This document shows, in pieces, positions 1 through 5,407 of a DNA stretch of 10,371 bases. The DNA comes from Brevundimonas sp. (GTDB taxonomy: Bacteria > Pseudomonadota > Alphaproteobacteria > Caulobacterales > Caulobacteraceae). Position numbers and translations under genes: made by a program. Position 1 is the stretch's first letter, and each line of letters opens with the position of its first letter. A model generated the notes under the pieces. It did no database searches. It worked only from the letters and a program-made list of their open reading frames with translations, and was not told the DNA's origin. The DNA is taken from assembly GCA_012270135.1 (NCBI GenBank), contig JAAXIW010000307.1, positions 1 through 10,371 of the forward strand. The letters are read 5' to 3'.

Positions 1-504
1 GACCAGGGCGCGCCAGCCGTGGAAATCGAGCGCCAGACCGAGCAGCGCGCGCTGGGGTTCGGTCAGGCCGGCGCCCAGGGTCTCGCGCCAGGCGGCGACG
101 ACGGGGCCGAAGCGAAGCTCGGCGATCTCGCGGGTCAGGACGTGATGTTCGGCGTCGCGCAGCACGCAGCCGAACAGTTCGGTGTTGGCCGCGTACCAGG
201 CGTAGACGGCTTTCAGCCCGTGGCGCAGGCGCTCCGCGCGGTCGGCCACGTCGAGCCAGTCGGCGGCGTCGGGCGGGGGACTGCGCTCGAGCGACAGGCC
301 CGAGCAGGCCATCAACAGGCTACGCAGGTCGGGGAAGTGGGCATAGAGGGTGTTGCGCTGAACCCCGGCCCGCTCCGCGACCATGCTCAGACTGGTGTTC
401 GCCGGACCCACCGTCCCATGCAGATCCACCGCCGCCTCGACGATCTTCAATCGCGTTTCCGCCTGCTGTTCGGCGCGTCGTTTGAGGGTGTAGCCGCGGG
501 CCAT
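1..504 (-). CDS. TetR/AcrR-family transcriptional regulator (C-terminus beyond left edge)
   Basis: The minus strand is open from ATG at 504 to the window edge, giving 168 codons with no stop, so the gene is cut at its C-terminus. The first 65 residues form a TetR-type DNA-binding domain: a helix around residues 11-29, then a helix-turn-helix at about 37-59 (TSLSMVAERAGVQRNTLYAHF), which matches the family signature A-G-V-x-x-x-T-L-Y-x-H-F. The rest is the helical ligand/dimer domain, whose effector cannot be predicted. The start is firm: the frame upstream is closed by TGA at 513-511, and GGTGA sits about six bases before the ATG. It is transcribed away from the metallo-hydrolase gene at 611. 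Family knowledge makes it a likely local repressor of that neighbour and of itself; this is inference. TetR identity is secure, the regulon is not. Confidence 0.9.
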   Translation of the reverse strand, partial: MARGYTLKRRAEQQAETRLKIVEAAVDLHGTVGPANTSLSMVAERAGVQRNTLYAHFPDLRSLLMACSGLSLERSPPPDAADWLDVADRAERLRHGLKAVYAWYAANTELFGCVLRDAEHHVLTREIAELRFGPVVAAWRETLGAGLTEPQRALLGLALDFHGWRALV

Positions 505-530
505 GATATTTCACCAAGCAGACATGTGCA

Positions 531-541
531 GTCATATTGAC
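531..541. promoter_or_regulatory. Palindrome GTCA-N3-TGAC, candidate TetR-family operator
   Basis: GTCATATTGAC has perfect four-base arms around a 3-base centre and lies in the middle of the spacer between the divergent regulator and the metallo-hydrolase gene. TetR-family dimers bind short palindromes in such spacers, and arms of the GTCA/TGAC type are common for the family. It overlaps the TTGACG box at 537-542, the position expected for a repressor that blocks RNA polymerase. The palindrome is short enough to arise by chance, so the assignment rests mainly on position. Confidence 0.4.
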
Positions 542-565
542 GGCTGAGGATCATTTCGATACACG
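537..565 (+). promoter_or_regulatory. Candidate sigma-70-type promoter for the MBL-fold gene
   Basis: TTGACG at 537-542 is a good -35 box for alphaproteobacterial housekeeping sigma factors. A weak -10 candidate lies at 558-565 (GATACACG, giving TACACG at a 17-bp spacing). The predicted start would leave a leader of roughly 40 bases before the ATG at 611. The -35 overlaps the palindrome at 531-541. The poor -10 match keeps confidence low. Confidence 0.3.
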
Positions 566-610
566 ACCTTGTAGCGTGAAATATATGGCCTGCGCAAAGG
601 AATGGAAGCC

Positions 611-1360
611 ATGGACACCCGCGTTGATGAAGTCGCCGACGGCGTTTACCGGCTGTCGACCTTCGTGCCCGAGATCGGCCCGCTCGGCCTGACGATCAAC
701 CAGTATCTGGTGACCGGGGACGAACCCCTGCTGTTCCACACCGGCCCACGCCAGATGTTCCCACAGGTTCGGGAGGCGGCGGCGCGGGTGATCGATCCGG
801 CCAGCCTTCGCTGGATCACATTCGGCCATTTCGAAGCCGACGAGTGCGGGTCGATGAACGAATGGCTGGCCGTGGCGCCCCAGGCCGAGGTCGCCCACGG
901 CCAGACCGGCTGCGACGTCTCGCTGAACGACATGGCCGACCGTCCGCCGCGCGTGCTGGGCGACGGCGAGGTGATCGACCTCGGCGGCGGCAAGCGGGTC
1001 CGCTACATCGACACGCCGCACACGCCGCACGGCTGGGACGCGGGCGTGCTTTACGAGGAATCGACAGGCACCCTGTTCTGCGGCGACCTGTTCACCCAGG
1101 GGGGCGAGGCGCCGGCGCTGGTGGAGCGCGACATCGTCGGCCCCGCCATCGCGGCGGAGGACGTGTTCGGATATTCGGCGCTCAATCCCGCCATGGGCGC
1201 GACGATCCGCCGGCTGGCGAAACTGGCGCCGAAGACCCTGGCGCTGATGCATGGTCCGGCTTTCCGCGGCGACGGTGCGGCGGCCCTCCGGGATCTGGGG
1301 GATGATTACGACCGGCGGACCCGCGAGCGGATGGCGGCGTTCGAAGCTCAACTGGCCTGA
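611..1360 (+). CDS. Stand-alone MBL-fold protein with flavodiiron-type (ODP-like) metal site
   Basis: This 249-residue protein is a single metallo-beta-lactamase-fold domain. The usual HxHxDH motif is replaced by H-F-E-A-D-E (H73, E75, D77), followed by candidate ligands H137/H140 (TPHTPHG), D159 (FCGDLF) and H214 (LMHGPAF). This H-x-E-x-D...H...D...H pattern is that of flavodiiron proteins and of ODP oxygen-binding di-iron domains, not hydrolytic beta-lactamases. No flavodoxin or rubredoxin domain is attached, so it cannot reduce O2 or NO alone as a full flavodiiron protein does; sensing or an unknown hydrolase/oxidoreductase role are alternatives. An ATG at 602 is also in frame, but AAAGGA at 596-601 abuts it and is better spaced for 611, so 611 is preferred. 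There is no signal peptide, so it is probably cytoplasmic. It is divergent from a TetR regulator that may control it. It faces the kinase gene convergently, with 45 bp between stops. Confidence 0.85.
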   Translation: MDTRVDEVADGVYRLSTFVPEIGPLGLTINQYLVTGDEPLLFHTGPRQMFPQVREAAARVIDPASLRWITFGHFEADECGSMNEWLAVAPQAEVAHGQTGCDVSLNDMADRPPRVLGDGEVIDLGGGKRVRYIDTPHTPHGWDAGVLYEESTGTLFCGDLFTQGGEAPALVERDIVGPAIAAEDVFGYSALNPAMGATIRRLAKLAPKTLALMHGPAFRGDGAAALRDLGDDYDRRTRERMAAFEAQLA

Positions 1361-1405
1361 TCGCCGACCGCCCTGTGAGGTTCGACAGAGACGTCCGCGG
1401 CCGGC

Positions 1406-2968
1406 CTAGCGGATCCGGAAGCGGATGTCGGCCTGCAGACCCTCCGGAGGCCAGGATTTGGAGATATCCGCGCCGGCCTGCTGGGCCAGCTGCTGAATGA
1501 GGCGGGAGCCGAACCCGCGGCGGTCGGGTTCGCGAACTTCGGGACCGCCGCTTTCCCGCCATTTCAGGTGAACATCCCCGTGGGAGATCGACCAAGCGAC
1601 GTCGACGCGGCCACCCGGTCGGCTGAGGCCGCCATGCTTGAACGCGTTGGTGGCCAGTTCGTGGATGATCATGCTGGCCGGCTGGGCCTGATCAGGGCTG
1701 AGCTCCACGTCGGGGCCGTCGACCGAGAAGCATTCCCGGGGACACAGGGCGAGCAGTTCCTCGCAGACGATGTCCCGCAGGGACGCTCCCTCCCAGCGTC
1801 GTTCGGCGAGATTGCCCTGGGCCCGCGCCAGGGCGCTGATCCGGCCGAGCAGTATGTCGCGGTAGGAATCGAGGTCGGGGGCCGCGGTGAGCCGGACCAG
1901 CGACTGAACGACCGCCAGGGCGTTGCGGGCGCGGTGATCGACCTCGCGCATCAGCAGGGTTCGCGTTTCCTCGTCGCGCTTCTCCTGGGAGACGTCGCGG
2001 ACTTCGATGACCGTGCCGATGGTCACGCCGCACTCGTCCCGCACCGGACTGGCGGTGAAGGCGACGGGATAGAAGCGTCCGCTGCGATGGACGAAGGTCT
2101 CCTCGCCCTGCTGGCGATTGTTCTCGGGGAAGGCGCGGTCGATCGCGCATTCGTCGATCGGGAAGTGGGAGCCGTCCGGCCGCGTGTGGTGAATGACGTC
2201 ATGAAGCGGCCGGCCCGCGGTCTCTTCCAGCCTGTAACCGGTGAGCGCCTCCGCCGCCGCGTTCATGTAGACGCAGTGCTGACGCTCATCCATCAGGAAG
2301 ATGGCCACGGTGGCGTTGTCGAGAACCGCGTTGAGCCGCCGCTCCGTCTCCCGCAACGACTGTTCGGCCGAGCGCCGTCGCGTCAGTTCGGCGCGGGCCT
2401 GATCGTAGAGACGGGAATTGTCGATGGAGATCGCGGCCTGGGCGGCGATGCCGGTCATGACCCGTTCGTGATAGGACTCGAACCTGCCCGGTTCCGCGTG
2501 GCCGAAGAACAGGCCGCCGATCACTTCTCCGGATCGCGACACCACCGGCACCGCGAGGTAGCTGCGGACGGGCAGGTGCCCGGCCGGCATGCCGTGGTGG
2601 GGACCCAGCTTGCCGTATCGGGGATCGAGCGTGATGTCGTCCGACCGGACCACGCCCTCGCCATGGAAGGTGGGCGCGAAGACCGGCGTGGCGCGCGGAT
2701 GGGGAAAGGACGCGAACGCCTCCGGATCGGCGCCGGACAAGGTGTAGAGGAGGAAGGCCTCGCCATTCTCGTCGAGGCAGTTGTAGAAGAACGCCCCGAA
2801 CTCGGCCCCTGTGAGCTGAACGCCGGCGTCCACCACGGCCCGGACGACCTTGTCGAGATCAAGCTGCGACGCGATCAGCGCGCCGGTTTCATTGATGATC
2901 TGAAGGGCGTCGACCTCTTCAGCCAGCGACGGCTTCTCCGCCGTCGGAAACGCATCTTTTTCCGGCAT
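1406..2968 (-). CDS. Soluble GAF-PAS HWE-family sensor histidine kinase
   Basis: The protein has 520 residues from ATG at 2968. In order it holds a GAF domain (about 20-190, with HGMPAGHLPVRSYLAVPV near its end), a short linking helix (about 190-215), a PAS domain (about 215-330) and an HWE-type transmitter. The transmitter shows the phospho-acceptor region EVDHRARNALAVVQSL (H345), the N-box HELATNAFKHGG (N441), the W-R-E motif (W470, E472) that names the family, and a G-box GFGSRLI. No membrane segment or receiver domain is visible, so it probably senses a cytoplasmic cue, and its partner response regulator lies outside the window. HWE kinases often feed general stress response or single-domain regulators in Alphaproteobacteria; a role here is inference. 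A GTG at 2995 would add nine residues, but GAGCGGGA before 2968 favours the shorter form. It is divergent from the phosphatase gene. Confidence 0.9.
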   Translation of the reverse strand: MPEKDAFPTAEKPSLAEEVDALQIINETGALIASQLDLDKVVRAVVDAGVQLTGAEFGAFFYNCLDENGEAFLLYTLSGADPEAFASFPHPRATPVFAPTFHGEGVVRSDDITLDPRYGKLGPHHGMPAGHLPVRSYLAVPVVSRSGEVIGGLFFGHAEPGRFESYHERVMTGIAAQAAISIDNSRLYDQARAELTRRRSAEQSLRETERRLNAVLDNATVAIFLMDERQHCVYMNAAAEALTGYRLEETAGRPLHDVIHHTRPDGSHFPIDECAIDRAFPENNRQQGEETFVHRSGRFYPVAFTASPVRDECGVTIGTVIEVRDVSQEKRDEETRTLLMREVDHRARNALAVVQSLVRLTAAPDLDSYRDILLGRISALARAQGNLAERRWEGASLRDIVCEELLALCPRECFSVDGPDVELSPDQAQPASMIIHELATNAFKHGGLSRPGGRVDVAWSISHGDVHLKWRESGGPEVREPDRRGFGSRLIQQLAQQAGADISKSWPPEGLQADIRFRIR

Positions 2969-3000
2969 ATGATCCCGCTCTCGAGCGCGACCCACGCCGC

Positions 3001-3014
3001 TCGCCCCGGGGCGA
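3001..3014. repeat. Perfect 14-bp palindrome in the kinase/phosphatase spacer
   Basis: TCGCCCCGGGGCGA is a perfect 14-bp palindrome between the divergent kinase and phosphatase genes, about 33 bp upstream of the kinase ATG. It has no central spacer, so a DNA-bound dimer is more plausible than an RNA hairpin. Long G/C palindromes are less surprising in such GC-rich DNA, and no known site is recognised. Confidence 0.4.
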
Positions 3015-3020
3015 AAAGCA

Positions 3021-3050
3021 TGGAACGCGCGCGGGTTCCAGCGGTGAACC
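3021..3050. promoter_or_regulatory. Overlapping inverted repeats built from GGAAC/GTTCC, possible operator
   Basis: TGGAAC at 3021-3026 pairs with GTTCCA at 3035-3040 (6-bp arms, 8-bp spacer). The middle element is reused: GGTTC at 3034-3038 pairs with GAACC at 3046-3050 (5-bp arms, 7-bp spacer). Three evenly placed copies of one half-site therefore lie in alternating orientation. GGAAC is also the -35 core of EcfG general-stress promoters, but on the minus strand only CTTT rather than CGTT stands at the proper distance, so that reading is weak. A regulator binding site for one or both divergent genes is the likelier explanation. Confidence 0.35.
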
Positions 3051-3145
3051 GTCCGGCTGTCGCTTTTTGCAGGCGATCACCTCGCCGTCTGGCCCGGAGC
3101 GCGGAAGGCGTGGCGTCAGATCGCGGCGCGCATTATTGGCAGGAC

Positions 3146-3814
3146 ATGTCCCGATACGACCTCACCACCCCGGCCGGACGGTTTCGCGCGCGGTGGGACT
3201 ACGTCTGGAAGGATCACAGCTTCCTGAGGCGGTGGTTCATGAACGCCCACTGGCTGGGGCCGGATCTGGTCCGGACCAACCAGCCGTCGCCGCGGCAGCT
3301 GGCGTACTGGAAGTCGCAGGGGATCCGGACGGTCATCAACCTGCGCGGCAGCGAGCGGGACGAGGCGTGGTTCGCGCTGGAGAAGGACGCCTGCGCGCGG
3401 CTGGGGCTGACCCTGATCGACGCGCCGCTGGATTCGCGCGATCCGCCGCAGAAGGACCGCATCCACCGGGCGCGGGAGCTGTTCCGGACCATCGACTATC
3501 CGGTGCTGATCCACTGCAAGTCGGGGGCGGACCGGGCCGGGATGATGGCGGTGCTGTACCGGCATTTCCATCTGGGCGAGCCGATCTCGGAGGCGATCCG
3601 CCAGCTGGACAAGAAATACCTGCACCACCGCGAGGGCCTGACCGGGGTGCTGGACTACACGCTGGAGAAATATCTGAAGGAGGTCGAGCCGACGGGGGTT
3701 TCGTTCATCGACTGGATCGACAGCGACGCCTACGACCCGAAGGCGATCCGGGCCGAATTCAAGGCGCAGTGGTGGGGCACGCTGCTGACCGAGCGGCTGC
3801 TCAGGCGGGAGTAG
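3146..3814 (+). CDS. Cysteine-based tyrosine/dual-specificity phosphatase family protein
   Basis: The 222-residue product carries the protein tyrosine phosphatase loop HCKSGADRAG (H123, catalytic C124, R130), which fits C-x5-R. The segment before it (TVINLRGS near 62-69, DAPLDSRDPP near 92-101) is typical of dual-specificity-like phosphatases and supplies the candidate general acid (D96 or D99). The enzyme would hydrolyse a phosphomonoester through a cysteinyl-phosphate; its substrate, protein or small molecule, is unknown. No signal peptide or membrane segment is seen. The start MSRYDL fits the family, but its AGGA (3141-3144) is only one base from the ATG. A GTG at 3110 is an alternative, and a nearly leaderless message is possible because CATTAT at 3131-3136 resembles a -10. 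The gene is divergent from the kinase and ends directly against the stop of the minus-strand gene at 3815. The frame stays open far upstream only as antisense of the kinase. Confidence 0.88.
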   Translation: MSRYDLTTPAGRFRARWDYVWKDHSFLRRWFMNAHWLGPDLVRTNQPSPRQLAYWKSQGIRTVINLRGSERDEAWFALEKDACARLGLTLIDAPLDSRDPPQKDRIHRARELFRTIDYPVLIHCKSGADRAGMMAVLYRHFHLGEPISEAIRQLDKKYLHHREGLTGVLDYTLEKYLKEVEPTGVSFIDWIDSDAYDPKAIRAEFKAQWWGTLLTERLLRRE

Positions 3815-4033
3815 TCAGCCCCACGGGCCGCGGGGCGCGGCGGGCGGGTCGCCGCCCTGTTCGCCGGCCAGTTCGGCTTCGCGCCGGGCCTTGCGGGCGG
3901 CCTCCCAACCCCGGAACCAGCGGCTCCAGTTGCGCTCGCCGCGCCAGGCCGCGACCCAGATGGCCAGGGCCATCAGGAGGAAGGCGAGGCTGGCGATTTC
4001 CTCGGCGCCGAGGGTGCGGCCAAACAGGGTCAA
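3815..4033 (-). CDS. Small single-pass membrane protein, 72 residues, TTG start
   Basis: I do not recognise a family. The product has one hydrophobic helix (about residues 13-30, IASLAFLLMALAIWVAAW), followed by a basic, tryptophan-rich stretch (RGERNWSRWFRGWEAARKARREAE) and a Pro/Gly-rich tail. The positive residues after the helix suggest N-out/C-in or peripheral membrane attachment. The start is TTG at 4033, which overlaps the TGA of the upstream gene as TTGA, with AGGA about ten bases before it; this supports translational coupling. A later ATG within the helix would destroy the membrane segment. Its stop abuts the phosphatase stop with no gap. It could be an assembly or accessory protein that pairs with its neighbour. 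It is real with fair but not full certainty. Confidence 0.6.
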   Translation of the reverse strand: MTLFGRTLGAEEIASLAFLLMALAIWVAAWRGERNWSRWFRGWEAARKARREAELAGEQGGDPPAAPRGPWG

Positions 4034-4248
4034 GGGCGGGGTTCCTGCGACGCCGCCGACGGCGGGTCTTCATGGGTGAAGGTTTCGCGCGGCGTGGGGG
4101 TCTGGCCGGAGCTGACCGGGTCGTTCCAGGCGGTGTCGGTTTCCTGCGGCCCGACCGGCGGCCGGGCGGACTTGCGGCGCGTGGCCCAGACGACGATGCC
4201 GACGCCCAGCGCCAGCAGGGCCAGGACGATCAGGGCGGTGGTCAGCAT
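4030..4248 (-). CDS. Small membrane-anchored protein, 72 residues
   Basis: I do not recognise a family. An N-terminal hydrophobic helix (about residues 2-22, LTTALIVLALLALGVGIVVW) is followed by WATRRKSARPP, a positive stop-transfer patch. The remaining 45 residues are hydrophilic, rich in Pro, Thr and acidic residues and probably disordered. This is the layout of a small inner-membrane protein with a cytoplasmic tail. The start ATG at 4248 has a strong GGGAGAGA five bases upstream. Its stop overlaps the TTG start of the next small gene, so the two are almost certainly translated together. A TATACT box about 25-30 bases upstream may drive both. Confidence 0.68.
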   Translation of the reverse strand: MLTTALIVLALLALGVGIVVWATRRKSARPPVGPQETDTAWNDPVSSGQTPTPRETFTHEDPPSAASQEPRP

Positions 4249-4272
4249 GGGTCTCTCCCGGTCCGGCGTGAC

Positions 4273-4278
4273 AGTATA
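4273..4278 (-). promoter_or_regulatory. Candidate -10 box for the two small membrane-protein genes
   Basis: On the minus strand TATACT stands about 25 bases upstream of the ATG at 4248, in the 69-bp gap after the DUF4170 gene. No convincing -35 lies 16-18 bases further upstream, so this is a one-box candidate. It would allow the small pair to be transcribed apart from the genes upstream. Confidence 0.28.
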
Positions 4279-4317
4279 GGCTGAAAGCGCGCCAGCCGGG
4301 GAGGGAGTTCCGCCGGA

Positions 4318-4572
4318 TCAGTGCTCGTGGGCGTCCCCGCGCGGATCGATCATCCGATGCGCGTGAAGGATGAAGAACCGCATGTGGGCGTTGTCCACCG
4401 TCGCCTGGGCCCGGGCCTTCCACGCCTTGCGGGCCTCCTCGTAGTTCGGATAGGCGCCGACGAATTCGACCTTGGACAGGTCGCGGAACACCGGGGCGTC
4501 GAGGTGGCGCAGCTCGCCGCCGATGACGAGGTGGAGCAGCTGGGGGGCTTCAGTGTCGGAGGGCTGGGTCAT
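4318..4572 (-). CDS. DUF4170 domain-containing protein
   Basis: This 84-residue soluble protein matches the conserved alphaproteobacterial DUF4170 family over nearly its whole length. Recognisable blocks are LHLVIGGEL near 13-21, FRDLSKVEFVGAYPNY near 29-44, an A-WKA-AQ-TVDNAHMRFFI block near 50-68, and the closing H-A-H-R-M-D-P. No function is established for the family; its small size and lack of any signal or membrane segment suggest a cytoplasmic protein. It begins 25 bases after the stop of the CysQ-like phosphatase gene, on the same strand, a neighbourhood I recall from related genomes and which implies co-expression. The ribosome-binding site is weak. Family assignment is confident, role unknown. 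Confidence 0.85.
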   Translation of the reverse strand: MTQPSDTEAPQLLHLVIGGELRHLDAPVFRDLSKVEFVGAYPNYEEARKAWKARAQATVDNAHMRFFILHAHRMIDPRGDAHEH

Positions 4573-4597
4573 GGGGTGGGTCCGGCGGGAGGAGGGC

Positions 4598-5407
4598 TTA
4601 ACGGGCCGCGAGGGGAATAGGCGCTGTGCGGCGCACGATCAACGGGTGAAGGGCGGCGGCGCTGCAGACGAGACTGCTCTGGCGCGGATCGGCCTTGTTG
4701 AAGCGCCATGCGCCGCCGTGGTGATCGCTGACGCGGCCGCCGGCCTCCTCGACGATCAGGGCCCCGGCGCAGACGTCCCAGTCCCACTTGGGCGTCAGGG
4801 CGATGGCGGCGTCGAAGGCCCCGGCGGCGACCAGGGCCATCCGGTAGGCGATGGCGTTGCGCTTCTCGTAGCGCATCGTCGGCCACGGTTCAGGCCACTG
4901 CGGACCCTCCATCAACCGGGCGTCGGCGAGCACGGAGGCGTCGTCCAGATCGGCGGTGTCGGAGGCGCTGATCGGACGGCCGTTCAGGAAGGCGCCGCCG
5001 CCGAACACCGCGGTGAAGGTCTCGCCGAGGGCCGGGGCGTGGATGACGGCGGCGACGGGCTGGCCGTCCTCGACCACGGCGATCGGAATGCACCACCACG
5101 GCTTGCCCTTCATATAGGCCACCGTGCCGTCGATGGGGTCGACCACGAAGATGCGGCGGCGGGACAGCCGTTCGGCGCCGTCGGCGGTCTCCTCGGACAG
5201 CCAGCCGTGGTCCGGGCGGGCGCCGAGCAGACTGTCGCGCAACAGTCGGTCGACGGCCATGTCGGCCGAGGTGACCGGAGAGCCGCCCGATTTGGACCAG
5301 ATCTTCAGCCCGGCCTCGCGCTCGGCCAGCGCCAGCTCACCGGCGGCGACGGCGGCGAGTCGGATCAGTTCGAGGTCGGCCCCAAGGTCGTGGCTTGCGT
5401 CGCTCAT
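4598..5407 (-). CDS. cysQ: Inositol monophosphatase-family / CysQ-like 3'(2'),5'-bisphosphate nucleotidase
   Basis: The 269-residue protein has the full metal-dependent IMPase signature: SPVTSADMAVD near 43-53, WLSEET (E72, E73), DPIDGTVAYMKG (D90, D93) and WDWDVCAGALIVEEAGG near 208-224. These residues bind the catalytic Mg ions. CysQ enzymes remove the 3'-phosphate from 3'-phosphoadenosine 5'-phosphate, recycling it to AMP after sulfate assimilation; broader IMPase-family members hydrolyse inositol phosphate. CysQ is preferred from the motif form and the gene neighbourhood, but substrate is not proven by sequence. The start ATG at 5407 overlaps the TGA of tldE as ATGA, which indicates translational coupling and explains the weak ribosome-binding site. 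An upstream open frame to 5593 is antisense-like overlap with tldE and is not part of the gene. It is predicted cytoplasmic. Confidence 0.85.
   Translation of the reverse strand: MSDASHDLGADLELIRLAAVAAGELALAEREAGLKIWSKSGGSPVTSADMAVDRLLRDSLLGARPDHGWLSEETADGAERLSRRRIFVVDPIDGTVAYMKGKPWWCIPIAVVEDGQPVAAVIHAPALGETFTAVFGGGAFLNGRPISASDTADLDDASVLADARLMEGPQWPEPWPTMRYEKRNAIAYRMALVAAGAFDAAIALTPKWDWDVCAGALIVEEAGGRVSDHHGGAWRFNKADPRQSSLVCSAAALHPLIVRRTAPIPLAAR

Larger units (their letters stand above)
506..584. repeat. Widely spaced 9-bp inverted repeat spanning the tetR / MBL-fold spacer
   Basis: ATATTTCAC at 506-514 and its exact reverse complement GTGAAATAT at 576-584 face each other across the spacer. 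Each arm lies just upstream of one divergent gene, so both leaders read GTGAAATAT toward their gene. The left arm overlaps the ribosome-binding region of tetR. A partial extension (CAAG at 515-518 against CTTG at 569-572) is shifted by four bases. It could be a paired regulator site or a duplicated leader; the repeat is seen, the function is not known. Confidence 0.5.

Noticed and set aside
19..540. A 173-codon plus-strand open frame at the left edge.
   Set aside because: It is antisense to the TetR gene, whose helix-turn-helix signature is clear.
551..1351. A 266-codon minus-strand frame opposite the MBL-fold gene.
   Set aside because: The plus strand encodes a complete domain with all metal ligands; the antisense frame has no recognisable motif.
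1361..1405. Bidirectional terminator between the convergent MBL and kinase genes.
   Set aside because: Short G/C inverted repeats occur (TCCGC/GCGGA at 1394-1413), but they run into the kinase stop codon and have no T-run on either side.
3022..3061. EcfG (general stress sigma factor) promoter upstream of the kinase or phosphatase.
   Set aside because: GGAAC cores exist on both strands, but no CGTT box stands 16-17 bases away; the nearest minus-strand match is CTTT.
1568..3814. A 748-codon open frame on the plus strand across the kinase region into the phosphatase.
   Set aside because: Only its last 222 codons are a real gene. The upstream part is antisense to the kinase, has low-complexity Gly/Arg/Ala-rich composition and no domain; such frames are usual in high-GC DNA.
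4279..4297. Possible terminator hairpin after the DUF4170 gene (GGCTG...CAGCC).
   Set aside because: The stem is only five base pairs with a nine-base loop and no U-run, and it overlaps the promoter candidate region.
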